Counted from the stretch's first letter, positions 45,141 through 54,348 are shown. The stretch: 64,000 nucleotides of DNA from MWEH01 sp964392385 (GCA_964392385.1 CAYMPR010000002.1:1-64000); one strand, 5' to 3'. A program made the numbers and translations. Notes: generated by a model not told the origin, from the letters alone.

Positions 45141-46230
45141 AGGATTATATATTCATGTGCCTTTTTGTTCAGGCAAATGTTACTATTGCGACTTCTATTC
45201 AGTATCCATGGATACCGAAACAGTTAACTTTTATACTAATAAAGTAATCAATGAGATTGATAATTTCGCCCTTAAATTTCCAGATAGTTTAATAAGAACC
45301 ATATATATTGGTGGTGGGACCCCCTCCATATTGCCAATTGAAAGTCTTGATAGAATAATTTCTAAAGTGCATTCATCTTTTAAAAGTCAAATTGATGAAT
45401 TTACCATAGAAATAAATCCTGCAGAAACGCAATATATTAACCAATATAAAGGCTTAGGAATTAATAGAGTAAGTGTTGGCATTCAAAGTCTAGATGATAA
45501 GGTTTTGTCCATTGCGGGAAGAAGACATAATCCTAAACAGGCATTGGATTGTTTAAACTCATTAAACTCAATATTTTCCAATATTTCTTGTGATTTAATT
45601 ATAGGTCTTCCCTATGAGACAAAAGATAATTTTTTAAATTCGTTATATGTATTGTCTAATTTTGTTAATCATTTTTCTTTATACATATTAAAAATCGCTA
45701 ATTCAACTCCATTCTTTTCACTCTATAACTCTAACCCTTCCGTTTTTCCGCTTGAAGATTCAATCGTAGATACATATAATCAAGCAAAATATGAATTAGA
45801 AAAGTTAAGTTTTTTTCGCTATGAAGTTAGTAATTTTTCAAAAAAAGGCTATAAATCACTACATAATCTCTCTTATTGGAATCGAACCGATTATTTTGGT
45901 GTAGGCCCAAGTGCAGCAAGCTTAATTGATAACGAGAGAATTATAGTCCCTCCGGATAATTATTTTGTTGAAGATAATATTACTAGAAATCTGGAGGAAG
46001 CATTATCCGTTGATAATCAAATGATGGAGACCATTATACTTTCGTTAAGACTCGAGGAGGGGATTAATATTGCTAATTTTGAAGAATGCTATAAGGTCAA
46101 AATTTTCGATGTCTTTAGGGATGCAATCAACAAAAATAGGAATTATTTAGAAATTACTGATGCGTATATTAAAATTAAAGATGAGTTTTTGTTGCTCCAA
46201 AATCAAATAATGATTGATTTTTTACAATAA
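45127..46230 (+). CDS. hemW: Radical SAM heme chaperone HemW
   Basis: HemW is a radical SAM protein that binds and transfers heme and resembles coproporphyrinogen dehydrogenase HemN. The 367-residue protein has the cluster motif CSGKCYYCDF near residue 15, where HemW and HemN share CxxxCxxC, and the GGGTPS motif at about 58. It overlaps lepA. The ATG at 45127 or 45130 could be the start. It sits in the standard lepA-hemW-hrcA order and its heme function may be vestigial in an anaerobe without visible heme synthesis here. Confidence 0.93.
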   Translation: MMTNRGLYIHVPFCSGKCYYCDFYSVSMDTETVNFYTNKVINEIDNFALKFPDSLIRTIYIGGGTPSILPIESLDRIISKVHSSFKSQIDEFTIEINPAETQYINQYKGLGINRVSVGIQSLDDKVLSIAGRRHNPKQALDCLNSLNSIFSNISCDLIIGLPYETKDNFLNSLYVLSNFVNHFSLYILKIANSTPFFSLYNSNPSVFPLEDSIVDTYNQAKYELEKLSFFRYEVSNFSKKGYKSLHNLSYWNRTDYFGVGPSAASLIDNERIIVPPDNYFVEDNITRNLEEALSVDNQMMETIILSLRLEEGINIANFEECYKVKIFDVFRDAINKNRNYLEITDAYIKIKDEFLLLQNQIMIDFLQ

Positions 46231-46261
46231 TATTTTCTTATAAAAATAAACATTTTATTTC

Positions 46262-46290
46262 TTGACAACAACTTTTATCAATAATATAAT
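46262..46290 (+). promoter_or_regulatory. Consensus sigma-A promoter of the hrcA operon
   Basis: TTGACA (46262-46267), exactly 17 nt and TATAAT (46285-46290) give a perfect vegetative promoter, immediately upstream of the CIRCE element. Confidence 0.93.
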
Positions 46291-46294
46291 AATA

Positions 46295-46321
46295 CTAGCA
46301 GTCTTGACGTAAGAGTGCTAA
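46295..46321 (+). promoter_or_regulatory. CIRCE operator (HrcA binding site)
   Basis: The right arm GAGTGCTAA (46313-46321) is perfect and lies exactly 9 nt from a left arm CTAGCAGTC (46295-46303), which matches TTAGCACTC at 7 of 9. Position, directly after the -10 box, and the following hrcA-grpE-dnaK-dnaJ genes make this the HrcA operator. Confidence 0.92.
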
Positions 46322-46345
46322 CAGAACCAATCGGAGTTTGCCAAA

Positions 46346-47404
46346 ATGGACCATAAGTTATCGGATCGAAAAAAAAGAGTATTAAAAGCTGTTATAGATG
46401 AATATATTTCTTCTCCAATTCCTGTTGCTTCGATTGACTTAAAAGACAAGTATTTTAATGATTTAAGTTCGGCTACTATTAGAGTTGAGCTCTCAGCTTT
46501 AGAGGAAATGGGCTTTTTAATTCAACCTCATACTTCAGCTGGAAGAGTTCCTTCCTCGCTTGCATATAGGTTTTATGTAGATAATTTTATTGGAAAAAAA
46601 CCACTTAAAAAGAATGAAATTAAAGCTATTGATACGTTTTTTAACAATAAATACTCCGAAATAGAAGACATAGTGAGGGCTTCAGCAAAAATTATTAGCG
46701 AAATTACTAATTACACTTCAGTAATTGTAATTAATAACATTAATAAGGTGATTATTAAGGAAGTTAAAATAGTTGGACTCGATGAGTCTTCTGCTCTAGT
46801 CATTATTATTACTGATAGCGGCATAATAAAAGATAAAGTAATTAAACTGAAAAAAGAATTAAACCCTGCTTTTATTAGAGATGCAAATGTTCTAATTAAT
46901 AAAATATTTTCTGGGATTAGTGTTGGAGACTTAAAGCTAAAAGCAAAAACTATTGAGTTAGAACTGATTGAATTTAAGGAATTACTTGATTGTGTCCTTG
47001 AAATTTTAAAAGCTTATTCGGAACAAAATAAACAAAACATTTTCGTCGAAGGTGGAAATAAAATATTAAGTTATCCCGGAACAACCCTAGAACAAGCACG
47101 AAATGCCCTAAGTTTTTTGGATGATAAAGCTTTCTTGAATAATTTGCTATTGGATGAAACTGAAGATATAGAGTTTTCTTTTAAAATAGGTAAAGATGAA
47201 ACATGTGGCATAGATCAATGCGCCATAATGACTGCGAAATATAAAATAAATGGTAAAGAAATTGGTCAGGCTGGTGTAATTGGACCAGAAAGAATGGATT
47301 ATGGCAAAGTAATGAGTGTATTGTCCTATTTAGGCAGGTCAATTGATTATATCTCGACTAACAAAGATAATATTGGTCCTAGTAATGAAAAGGAGAATAA
47401 TTAA
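46346..47404 (+). CDS. hrcA: Heat-inducible transcription repressor HrcA
   Basis: HrcA binds CIRCE and represses chaperone genes until heat lowers its activity. The 352-residue protein starts with a winged-helix domain (about 1-75), including DRKKRVLKAVIDEYI and SSATIRVELSALEEMGFL, then AGRVPSSLAYRFYVD, and a central GAF-like domain, ending with GVIGPERMDYGKVMSVLSYLG. A GGAG precedes the ATG. The gene is immediately downstream of CIRCE, so it represses its own operon. Confidence 0.97.
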   Translation: MDHKLSDRKKRVLKAVIDEYISSPIPVASIDLKDKYFNDLSSATIRVELSALEEMGFLIQPHTSAGRVPSSLAYRFYVDNFIGKKPLKKNEIKAIDTFFNNKYSEIEDIVRASAKIISEITNYTSVIVINNINKVIIKEVKIVGLDESSALVIIITDSGIIKDKVIKLKKELNPAFIRDANVLINKIFSGISVGDLKLKAKTIELELIEFKELLDCVLEILKAYSEQNKQNIFVEGGNKILSYPGTTLEQARNALSFLDDKAFLNNLLLDETEDIEFSFKIGKDETCGIDQCAIMTAKYKINGKEIGQAGVIGPERMDYGKVMSVLSYLGRSIDYISTNKDNIGPSNEKENN

Positions 47405-47412
47405 GAGAGAGT

Positions 47413-47991
47413 ATGGCGAAAAAAAATGATGATGAAAAAAACGATATTTTAAATGATAAGCAACCAGATAATTCGGGTGTTAGTTCTAGCGATGCCTCAA
47501 ACATAAATGAGTCTACTGATGACGCCAAAAAAGAAAGTGCTAATTTAGATGCAAAAGATCTACTTATTAATGAATTAAACTTACGTTTGGAAGAATATAA
47601 GCTCACAGCGCAGAGATTGCAAGCGGAATTTGAAAATTATAGAAAAAGAAACGATGAAGCAAAAAAATCCCAGAGATTTGATGTGACTAACGATGTATTG
47701 TTAGATTTTTTAACGGTTTTAGATTCTGTTAATTGTGCTTTAAATATTGTTAAAGAGGAATCATTAAGAGAAGGAATTAATTTGATTGCTAAACAATTTA
47801 ATGCTCTTTTATCTAGCTATGAAGTATTAGAAATAGATCCCTTAAATAGCAAGTTTGACCCAATGTTTCATAATGCTATTATGCAAATTGATAATCCTGA
47901 AAGTGTCGGAAATGTAGTCCAAGTATTTCAAAAAGGTTATATAAGAAAAGGTAAAGTATTAAGATATGCAACAGTAAAAGTTGCAGTATAA
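47413..47991 (+). CDS. grpE: GrpE nucleotide exchange factor
   Basis: GrpE releases ADP from DnaK. The 192-residue protein has an acidic, disordered N terminus (about 1-50), a long coiled-coil helix (RLQAEFENYRKRNDEA, about 70-85), and a C-terminal beta domain with FDPMFHNAI and VVQVFQKGYIRKGKVLRYATVKVA. It follows hrcA by 8 nt with AGAGAG upstream and precedes dnaK in the normal order. Confidence 0.96.
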   Translation: MAKKNDDEKNDILNDKQPDNSGVSSSDASNINESTDDAKKESANLDAKDLLINELNLRLEEYKLTAQRLQAEFENYRKRNDEAKKSQRFDVTNDVLLDFLTVLDSVNCALNIVKEESLREGINLIAKQFNALLSSYEVLEIDPLNSKFDPMFHNAIMQIDNPESVGNVVQVFQKGYIRKGKVLRYATVKVAV

Positions 47992-48014
47992 TAAATTTTT
48001 AAAGGAGAAAGAAT

Positions 48015-49823
48015 ATGTCAAAAATTATTGGAATTGATTTAGGAACAACAAACTCAGTTGTGGCAGTAATGGAAGGTGGAGAAGCAACGGTTATAGTTAA
48101 TGCTGAAGGGAATAGAACTACACCATCTGTTGTTGGTTTCACAAAAGATGGAGAAAGATTAGTTGGACAAGTGGCAAAACGTCAAGCAATTGTTAACCCT
48201 GATCGGACAATTAGCTCTATCAAAAGAGAAATGGGTACAAATTACACTGTAGTTATAGATGAAAAGAAGTTTACACCACCAGAAATTTCAGCGATGATTT
48301 TAACCAAATTAAAGAACGATGCTGAAGCCTATCTTGGACAAAAAGTTACAAAGGCAGTAATTACTGTGCCTGCATATTTTTCTGACAGCCAACGTCAAGC
48401 GACTAAAGATGCTGGAAAAATTGCTGGATTAGAAGTCTTGAGAATAATTAATGAACCAACTGCAGCAGCATTTGCTTATGGACTTGATAAAAAGGCCCAA
48501 AAAATACTTGTTTACGATTTAGGTGGTGGAACATTCGATGTTTCCATTCTCGATATTGGAGATGGAGTTGTTGAGGTGTTAGCAACTAATGGAAATACTA
48601 GACTAGGTGGAGATGATTTTGATAAAAAAGTTATGGATTGGGTAGTTGAAGAATTTAAAAAATCAACTGGAATAGATTTATCAAAAGATAAAATGGCAAT
48701 GCAAAGAGTCAAGGAAGCCTCCGAAAAGGCTAAAATTGAGTTGTCTGGTATTAATAAAGTTAATATTAATCTACCTTTTATTACAAGTAATGAAAATGGT
48801 CCTCAGCACATTGATATGGACTTAACACGTGCTAAATTCGATGATATGACAGCTGGTTTAGTTAAAGCTACGATTGCTCCACTTTTACAAGCCTTAAAGG
48901 ACTCTAAACTCTCAACAAAAGAAATTGAAAAAGTGTTACTTGTTGGTGGATCTACTAGAATACCCGCAGTAGTAGAAGCTGTTAAGAATGTTATGGGACA
49001 AGAGCCATATAAAGGAATTAACCCAGACGAATGTGTAGCCCTAGGAGCTGCAATTCAAGGCGGAGTTCTAGCCGGAGAAGTTAAAGATATATTATTATTA
49101 GATGTCACCCCATTATCTCTTGGTATAGAAACTTTAGGTGGAGTATTTACAAAACTTATTGAAAGAAATACAACAATTCCGACAAAAAAATCACAAGTTT
49201 TCTCTACAGCAACCGATAATCAAACATCTGTTGATGTTCATGTCCTTCAAGGTGAAAGGGCAATGGCAAATGATAATAAAACACTTGGAAGATTTGAGCT
49301 AACTGGTATTCCTCCTGCAATGAGAGGCATCCCACAAATAGAAGTATCTTTTGAGATTGACCAAAACGGAATTGTATCTGTATCTGCAGTTGACAAAGGA
49401 ACAAATAAATCGGCTAATATTACAATCACTGCATCATCAAATCTCTCTAAAGAAGATGTTGATAAAGCTGTTAAAGAAGCTGAGAAGTTTGCAGATGAAG
49501 ATAAAAAACGCAGAGATTTGGTTGATATGAAAAACACAACTGAACAACTTATTTTAGCTATTGATAAAACAGTTGCAGAAAGTTCTGAGAAAATTAGTGC
49601 TGAGGATTTGGAAGTTCTAAAAAATGCAGCAACCGAAGCAAAAGAGAAATTATCAAAAGCTGAGGATGTTGAAACAGTCAAACAGATTACAGAGGAACTT
49701 TCCAAAGTAACTAACCCCATTTTTAGCAAATTATATAAACAAGAACAAGACAATAAGCATGAAGAAAACCCTGGAGATGAAAATGGCCCAACTATTAATG
49801 TTGACCCAGATGATATAAACTAA
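48015..49823 (+). CDS. dnaK: Chaperone DnaK (Hsp70)
   Basis: DnaK is the Hsp70 chaperone. The 602-residue protein has IGIDLGTTNSVVAVMEGG at the N terminus, VPAYFSDSQRQATKDAG, the ATPase motifs YDLGGGTFDVSILD (about 167-180) and LVGGSTRIPAV (about 313-323), and a substrate-binding domain beginning near 360 with LLLDVTPLSLGIETLGG. The lid ends in an acidic tail. It lacks the N-terminal insertion found in Gram-negative DnaK, as expected for Firmicutes. AAGGAG precedes the ATG. Confidence 0.98.
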   Translation: MSKIIGIDLGTTNSVVAVMEGGEATVIVNAEGNRTTPSVVGFTKDGERLVGQVAKRQAIVNPDRTISSIKREMGTNYTVVIDEKKFTPPEISAMILTKLKNDAEAYLGQKVTKAVITVPAYFSDSQRQATKDAGKIAGLEVLRIINEPTAAAFAYGLDKKAQKILVYDLGGGTFDVSILDIGDGVVEVLATNGNTRLGGDDFDKKVMDWVVEEFKKSTGIDLSKDKMAMQRVKEASEKAKIELSGINKVNINLPFITSNENGPQHIDMDLTRAKFDDMTAGLVKATIAPLLQALKDSKLSTKEIEKVLLVGGSTRIPAVVEAVKNVMGQEPYKGINPDECVALGAAIQGGVLAGEVKDILLLDVTPLSLGIETLGGVFTKLIERNTTIPTKKSQVFSTATDNQTSVDVHVLQGERAMANDNKTLGRFELTGIPPAMRGIPQIEVSFEIDQNGIVSVSAVDKGTNKSANITITASSNLSKEDVDKAVKEAEKFADEDKKRRDLVDMKNTTEQLILAIDKTVAESSEKISAEDLEVLKNAATEAKEKLSKAEDVETVKQITEELSKVTNPIFSKLYKQEQDNKHEENPGDENGPTINVDPDDIN

Positions 49824-49827
49824 ATAT

Positions 49828-50970
49828 ATGGAAAAAGATTATTATAAAATTTTAGGTATTAGTCGTGATGCTAACGCGGACGAAATAAAGTCCGCGTATC
49901 GCAATATGGCGAAAAAATGGCATCCTGATGTTTTTGCTACTGATTCTGAACAAAAAAGAAACGAGGCAAAAGATAAATTTACTGAAATTCAGCATGCTTA
50001 CAGTGTATTATCTGATCCGCAAAAAAAAGCCGCATACGACCAATTTGGAAGTGAAGATGGCCCTCAAATGGGTTCAGGGAGTGGGTTTAGTGGTTTTACG
50101 GGAGGGTTTGGTGATATCTTTGGTGATTTATTTAATGCTTTTGGTGGTGGAGAAACTAGGGGTAGCTCAAGAGGTGCATCAAGTCAAAGAATTGGAGATG
50201 ATATTGAGATTCAGCTTGTTTTAACTTTTGAGGAAGCATGTTTTGGGGTTGAGAAGGAAATCTCATATAAAAGGGTCGAAAATTGTGCTAAATGTAAAGG
50301 AACTGGTGCTAAAGATGGTTCATCTTATACTAATTGTTCAAGTTGTAATGGAAGTGGGAGCGTATCAGTAGATCAGAGAACTATGTTTGGCGTTATGAGA
50401 AGTAGGCAAGTATGCCCTAAATGTGGTGGAAAGGGGAAAATTATTATTGACCAATGTCCCGAATGTAGTGGAGTAGGAAAGATAAAGAAGCAAAAAACAA
50501 TCAAGGTTAAAATACCTGCTGGAGTTGATAACAATCAAATGCTTACCGTAAGTAGTGAAGGTAATGCAGGATACAATGGTGGTTTAAACGGTAATTTGAT
50601 TGTTGTATTTAAAGTGCTTCCACATAAATTATTTGTAAGAAGTGGATTTGATCTAAATTATGACTTACCTATAAAAGTTACTCAGGCAATTTTAGGTGAT
50701 AAAATATCTATACCAACAATTAATGGTGAAAAAGTTACAATCGATATCCCAGAGGGGACAGAAGATGGAACAATAATAAAAATTAAGAAAAGAGGAATTA
50801 AATATCTTAGAAAAGACATATATGGAGACCTATATGTAAAAATAGTTATTGATATGCCTAAAAACCTCTCAACAAAACAGAAAAAAGCCTTGAAGGATAG
50901 TCTTGACTTAATAGATAGTGCAACTTACTCAAAAGTTGATAAATTCAATAATACTATAAAAAATATTTGA
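49828..50970 (+). CDS. dnaJ: Chaperone DnaJ (Hsp40)
   Basis: DnaJ stimulates DnaK and delivers substrates. The 380-residue type I protein has a J domain (about 1-70) with the HPD motif in KKWHPDVFA, a Gly/Phe-rich linker (about 78-115), four zinc-binding repeats (CAKCKGTG, CSSCNGSG, CPKCGGKG and CPECSGVG), and C-terminal substrate domains. Its start codon is 4 nt after the dnaK stop, with no clear SD, so translation is probably coupled. Confidence 0.97.
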   Translation: MEKDYYKILGISRDANADEIKSAYRNMAKKWHPDVFATDSEQKRNEAKDKFTEIQHAYSVLSDPQKKAAYDQFGSEDGPQMGSGSGFSGFTGGFGDIFGDLFNAFGGGETRGSSRGASSQRIGDDIEIQLVLTFEEACFGVEKEISYKRVENCAKCKGTGAKDGSSYTNCSSCNGSGSVSVDQRTMFGVMRSRQVCPKCGGKGKIIIDQCPECSGVGKIKKQKTIKVKIPAGVDNNQMLTVSSEGNAGYNGGLNGNLIVVFKVLPHKLFVRSGFDLNYDLPIKVTQAILGDKISIPTINGEKVTIDIPEGTEDGTIIKIKKRGIKYLRKDIYGDLYVKIVIDMPKNLSTKQKKALKDSLDLIDSATYSKVDKFNNTIKNI

Positions 50971-51025
50971 TATTATAAAGATTAATATTGCTTTATTATA
51001 CGTTATATTATTTACCAAGGAAAAC

Positions 51026-51842
51026 ATGAAAAAAGAAATAAGCATATTAACTACTAGAGAAGGCGCTGAATTTATTATAAGCGCTTTTTTTTCACAAGGA
51101 ATTGATGGTTTAAAAATAGATGACCCTAGTACGCTTCAAGAAGTTTTAAGTAATGTGAAAAATTGGGACTATCTTGATAAGAATTTACTGGAAGCTAGTA
51201 TGAATTTAGATGAAGTAACTATTACTGCATATATAAATAATGATGATGTCGTAAAATTATTGAAGCTTGTTTTAGAAGAAATTTCTTCCATAAAAGGAGT
51301 AAACTTTGGAAGGATGAAGGTGGATATTCGGAGTCATCTGGAGACCAACTGGCTTGAAGAGTGGAAGAAATATTATAAACCAATTATTTCTGGTAAATTC
51401 CTTGTTATCCCGATTTGGCAAAAACAAGTAACTGAGTATGGTGAAAAAATACCTATATATATCAATCCAGGCAGTGCTTTTGGAACCGGAGAACACGATA
51501 CTACAAAAATGTGTTTAGAATTAATGTCAGAAGTAAATTTTTCCGGGAAAAACGTTGCTGACGTTGGCTCAGGGAGTGGAATATTAGGAATTGCAGCTTT
51601 GAAAAATGGTGCTAATATTTGTACTTTTTTAGATATAGACTCATCCACCTTAATGTCTGCCAAAAATAATTNNNNNNNNNNNNNNNNNNNNNNNNNNNNN
51701 NNNNNNNNNNNNNNNNNNNNNNNNNNNNNNNNNNNNNNNNNNNNNNNNNNNNNNNNNNNNNNNNNNNNNNNCAAAAGAAGGATTTACCCTTGAAAAAGTT
51801 TTAGTTTCTAATTCATGGGTTGCTATACTGTTTAGTAGATGA
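51026..51842 (+). CDS. prmA: Ribosomal protein L11 methyltransferase PrmA, interrupted by an assembly gap
   Basis: PrmA trimethylates ribosomal protein L11. Before the gap 215 residues are visible, with the substrate domain, DPGSAFGTGEH-like INPGSAFGTGEHDTTK and the SAM-binding VGSGSGILGIAALKNGA. After a 100-N gap, reading the frame that ends at TGA 51840-51842 gives KEGFTLEKVLVSNSWVAILF-SR, which fits the PrmA C terminus. The two parts are out of frame by the arbitrary gap length. Family length implies roughly 60-80 residues are missing, so the true gap is about 200 bp rather than 100. It follows dnaJ, as usual in Firmicutes. Confidence 0.9.
51672..51771. other. Assembly gap of 100 N inside prmA
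   Basis: Exactly 100 N bases, like the gap in ftsY, are a scaffold placeholder. Missing conserved PrmA sequence indicates that the true gap is longer than 100 bases. Confidence 0.97.
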
Positions 51843-51886
51843 AGTAAGTGTAACATTCTTGGATTGAATTTCTTTTTAGTAGATGA
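51831..51886. repeat. Short direct repeat at the prmA 3' end
   Basis: TTTAGTAGATGA occurs at 51831-51842, where it encodes the last PrmA codons and stop, and again at 51875-51886, with a period of 44. The 19 bases before each copy are also partly alike. It resembles a decayed tandem duplication of the gene end. Confidence 0.6.
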
Positions 51887-51895
51887 GGGCTAACA

Positions 51896-52600
51896 ATGGA
51901 AATCAAAAGATTTTTTGGAAAAAGAAATGGTAGTAACTTTATATTAGAAGAAGATGAATATTACCATTGTGTCAAAGTATCTAGATATAAAGTTGGTTAC
52001 GATATTATTATTTTCATAGGTAACGGAATAGATTATTATTGTAAAATAATTGATATTAATCAAACAAATGTTATTGCAGAATTAATTTCCGAAAAAGCTA
52101 ATGACTTTGAAACTCGAGGGAAAATTGTTCTTGCACAAGCGCTTTGCAAGGAATTTGACTTTATTGTCCAAAAAGCAATAGAATTGGGCGTTAGCGAGAT
52201 TATTCCTTTTACTAGCTCAAGAACTAATGTTAAAGAAATTAAAAAACCAAGGGTAGAAAAGATTATATTAGAAGCAGTGAAGCAATGTGGCAGAGCAGTT
52301 ATACCGTTTTTAAGTGAAACACTAAAATTTGATGAACTACTATTAAAATATCCTTTATATAAAAATCGCATGTTTTGTTTTGAACAAAGCAAAGAAAAAC
52401 TACTTAGCTCTCAAATTAGCTGGGTAGATCGAGATGTACTAGTTGTTATTGGTAGTGAGGGTGGGTTTTCAAACGATGAAGTAATAGACGCGAGAAAAGC
52501 TGGGTTTAAAGAATGCTCTCTTGGTAAGAGGATACTTAAAGCAGAAACCGCCGCCATTACTTCATTAATTTTAATTATGAATAAGTATGAAGAAATATAG
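51896..52600 (+). CDS. rsmE: 16S rRNA (uracil1498-N3)-methyltransferase RsmE
   Basis: RsmE is a SPOUT methyltransferase that modifies U1498 in the decoding region. The 234-residue protein has KIVLAQALCKEFDFIVQKAIELGV-type family sequence (ALCKEFDFIVQKAIELGV, about 82-99), SRTNVK, and knot motifs VVIGSEGGFSNDEV (about 183-196) and LGKRILKAETAAI (about 207-219). GAGGG precedes the ATG. The dnaJ-prmA-rsmE-mtaB order is standard in Firmicutes. Confidence 0.95.
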   Translation: MEIKRFFGKRNGSNFILEEDEYYHCVKVSRYKVGYDIIIFIGNGIDYYCKIIDINQTNVIAELISEKANDFETRGKIVLAQALCKEFDFIVQKAIELGVSEIIPFTSSRTNVKEIKKPRVEKIILEAVKQCGRAVIPFLSETLKFDELLLKYPLYKNRMFCFEQSKEKLLSSQISWVDRDVLVVIGSEGGFSNDEVIDARKAGFKECSLGKRILKAETAAITSLILIMNKYEEI

Positions 52601-52662
52601 CAGTAAATCTATACTAAGTATTTTCAAAACAATAATTAAGAAGAAATCGAGATAAATTATAT

Positions 52663-53928
52663 ATGCAAAAAGTATCTGTTTTTAATATAGGCTGTAAGGT
52701 TAATCAATACGAATGTGATTGTATAGAGGCTGTACTCGAGCAAGCAGGTTTAGAAACAACAAATAAATTAGAAATGGCTGATTTTTATGTTATTAATTCT
52801 TGTGCAGTAACTATTGAGGCAGAAAGAAAATCTAGACAAATAGTTTCTAGAATTAGAGCTTTAAAGAAAGATGCTATTATTATTGTAACTGGTTGTGCCT
52901 CTAAGAAAAACCCAGATTTTTATAATAAACATGGTGTATATTTAGTACCCTCAATAAAAAATAAAAGAGAAGTTATAGAAAAAATTAAGGACATTATCAC
53001 GGGTAAATCCGATTTACTTACACCCTTTTCCAAAACGGAAAATAATATATACGAAGAAATAAATTGCTTACCTAAGTTCGACCGTACTAGGGCATATATT
53101 AAAATACAGGATGGTTGTAATAATTATTGCACTTATTGTATTATTCCTTATCTTAGAGGAGAATCAAGATCGCGAAAAATCTCAAATATTTTACTTGAAG
53201 TAAATAATTTATTAGGAAAAACATTGGAAATAGTTTTTACAGGTATTAATCTATCTTCTTTTGGGTTAGATACAAATGAATCATTAACTGAGCTTTTTAT
53301 TAGTCTAAAAAATATACCGATAAGAATTAGATTAGGTTCTTTTTATGCAGAGGCAATTAATGAAGAGTTATTATATGCAATGAGCCAATTACAGAGTTTT
53401 TGTCCACATTTTCATTTGTCATTACAAAGTGGAAGCAATAAAATTCTTAAAGATATGAATAGAAAGTATTCTACAGAATTATTCGCTGAAAAAGTAAGAC
53501 TTATATATAAATATTTTCCTTTAGCCTCTATTACTACGGATATAATAGTAGGCTTTCCAACAGAAAATGATGATGATTTCCAAAATACACTCAAATTTAT
53601 TACTGAAATTGGCTTTTCCGATTTGCATATTTTCCCTTTTTCGCCAAGGGAAGGGACGATAGCAGGGGAAATGAAACCTATTTCTTCAAATATTATTAAT
53701 TTAAGAATCAGTTTACTCAATACTTTAAGAGAAAAACTAAATAAAGAATTTTTAATTAAAATGTTATCATTAGAGCAAGGTGTTGTTTTTGAAGAGACTC
53801 ATGGGGATATAAAAGTTGGATATTCTCAATATTATGCAAGGGTGTACTGTAATACTTCAAAAAATTATTCATTAGTAAAACCCACAAGTATATATAAGGA
53901 TGGAATAATAGGAGAAGAAATATTATGA
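52663..53928 (+). CDS. mtaB: tRNA t6A37 methylthiotransferase MtaB
   Basis: MtaB is a radical SAM enzyme that adds a methylthio group to t6A at position 37 of ANN-decoding tRNAs. The 421-residue protein has the N-terminal UPF0004 domain with GCKVNQYE and Cys residues near 10, 46 and 80, the radical SAM motif CNNYCTYCIIPYLRG (about 150-165), and a C-terminal TRAM domain. The gene order after rsmE is typical. It overlaps the HIT gene by an ATGA junction. Confidence 0.95.
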   Translation: MQKVSVFNIGCKVNQYECDCIEAVLEQAGLETTNKLEMADFYVINSCAVTIEAERKSRQIVSRIRALKKDAIIIVTGCASKKNPDFYNKHGVYLVPSIKNKREVIEKIKDIITGKSDLLTPFSKTENNIYEEINCLPKFDRTRAYIKIQDGCNNYCTYCIIPYLRGESRSRKISNILLEVNNLLGKTLEIVFTGINLSSFGLDTNESLTELFISLKNIPIRIRLGSFYAEAINEELLYAMSQLQSFCPHFHLSLQSGSNKILKDMNRKYSTELFAEKVRLIYKYFPLASITTDIIVGFPTENDDDFQNTLKFITEIGFSDLHIFPFSPREGTIAGEMKPISSNIINLRISLLNTLREKLNKEFLIKMLSLEQGVVFEETHGDIKVGYSQYYARVYCNTSKNYSLVKPTSIYKDGIIGEEIL

Positions 53929-54266
53929 AAGATTGTGTTTTTTGTAAAATTGTTTCAGGTGATCTTAAGACTGAAAAACTCTATGAAGATTCCGATATGA
54001 TTATTATTAAGGATATTAATCCTGAAGCTCAAATACATTTGCTTTTAATACCCAAAATTCATTTTGAAAACATTTCCAATATTAATAAGGAAAACTCCCA
54101 ATTATTCGGAAAATGTATTTATAAAATTGGTGAAATATATAAAAGTCTTGGTTTATCCGATGGATATAGAATAATTGTTAATAATGGCAAAAATGCATGT
54201 CAATCAGTAATGCATACGCATATTCATATTATTGGGGGTGAAAAATTACCATCAAAAATTATTTGA
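53925..54266 (+). CDS. HIT family nucleotide-binding protein
   Basis: This 113-residue histidine-triad protein is probably a nucleoside phosphoramidase or nucleotide hydrolase. It has CVFCKIVSGD at the start, a DINPEAQIHLLLIPKIHF stretch, and the triad HTHIHIIGG (about 97-105). It begins within the mtaB stop (ATGA). HIT proteins at the end of the dnaK-mtaB group, next to rpsU, are common in Firmicutes. The following rpsU gene is convergent, on the minus strand, with its terminator in between. Confidence 0.94.
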   Translation: MKDCVFCKIVSGDLKTEKLYEDSDMIIIKDINPEAQIHLLLIPKIHFENISNINKENSQLFGKCIYKIGEIYKSLGLSDGYRIIVNNGKNACQSVMHTHIHIIGGEKLPSKII

Positions 54267-54313
54267 TTTCCTTTGTCTATAACGACATATTAATTTTTGG
54301 GGGAAACTAATAC

Positions 54314-54342
54314 AAAAAAATCTCCGGTTCAACACCGGAGAT
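54314..54342 (-). terminator. Intrinsic terminator of rpsU
   Basis: On the minus strand ATCTCCGGT and ACCGGAGAT form a perfect 9-bp stem around a 5-nt loop, followed by seven T residues. It lies just after the rpsU stop. Confidence 0.92.
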
Positions 54343-54348
54343 AATCTA

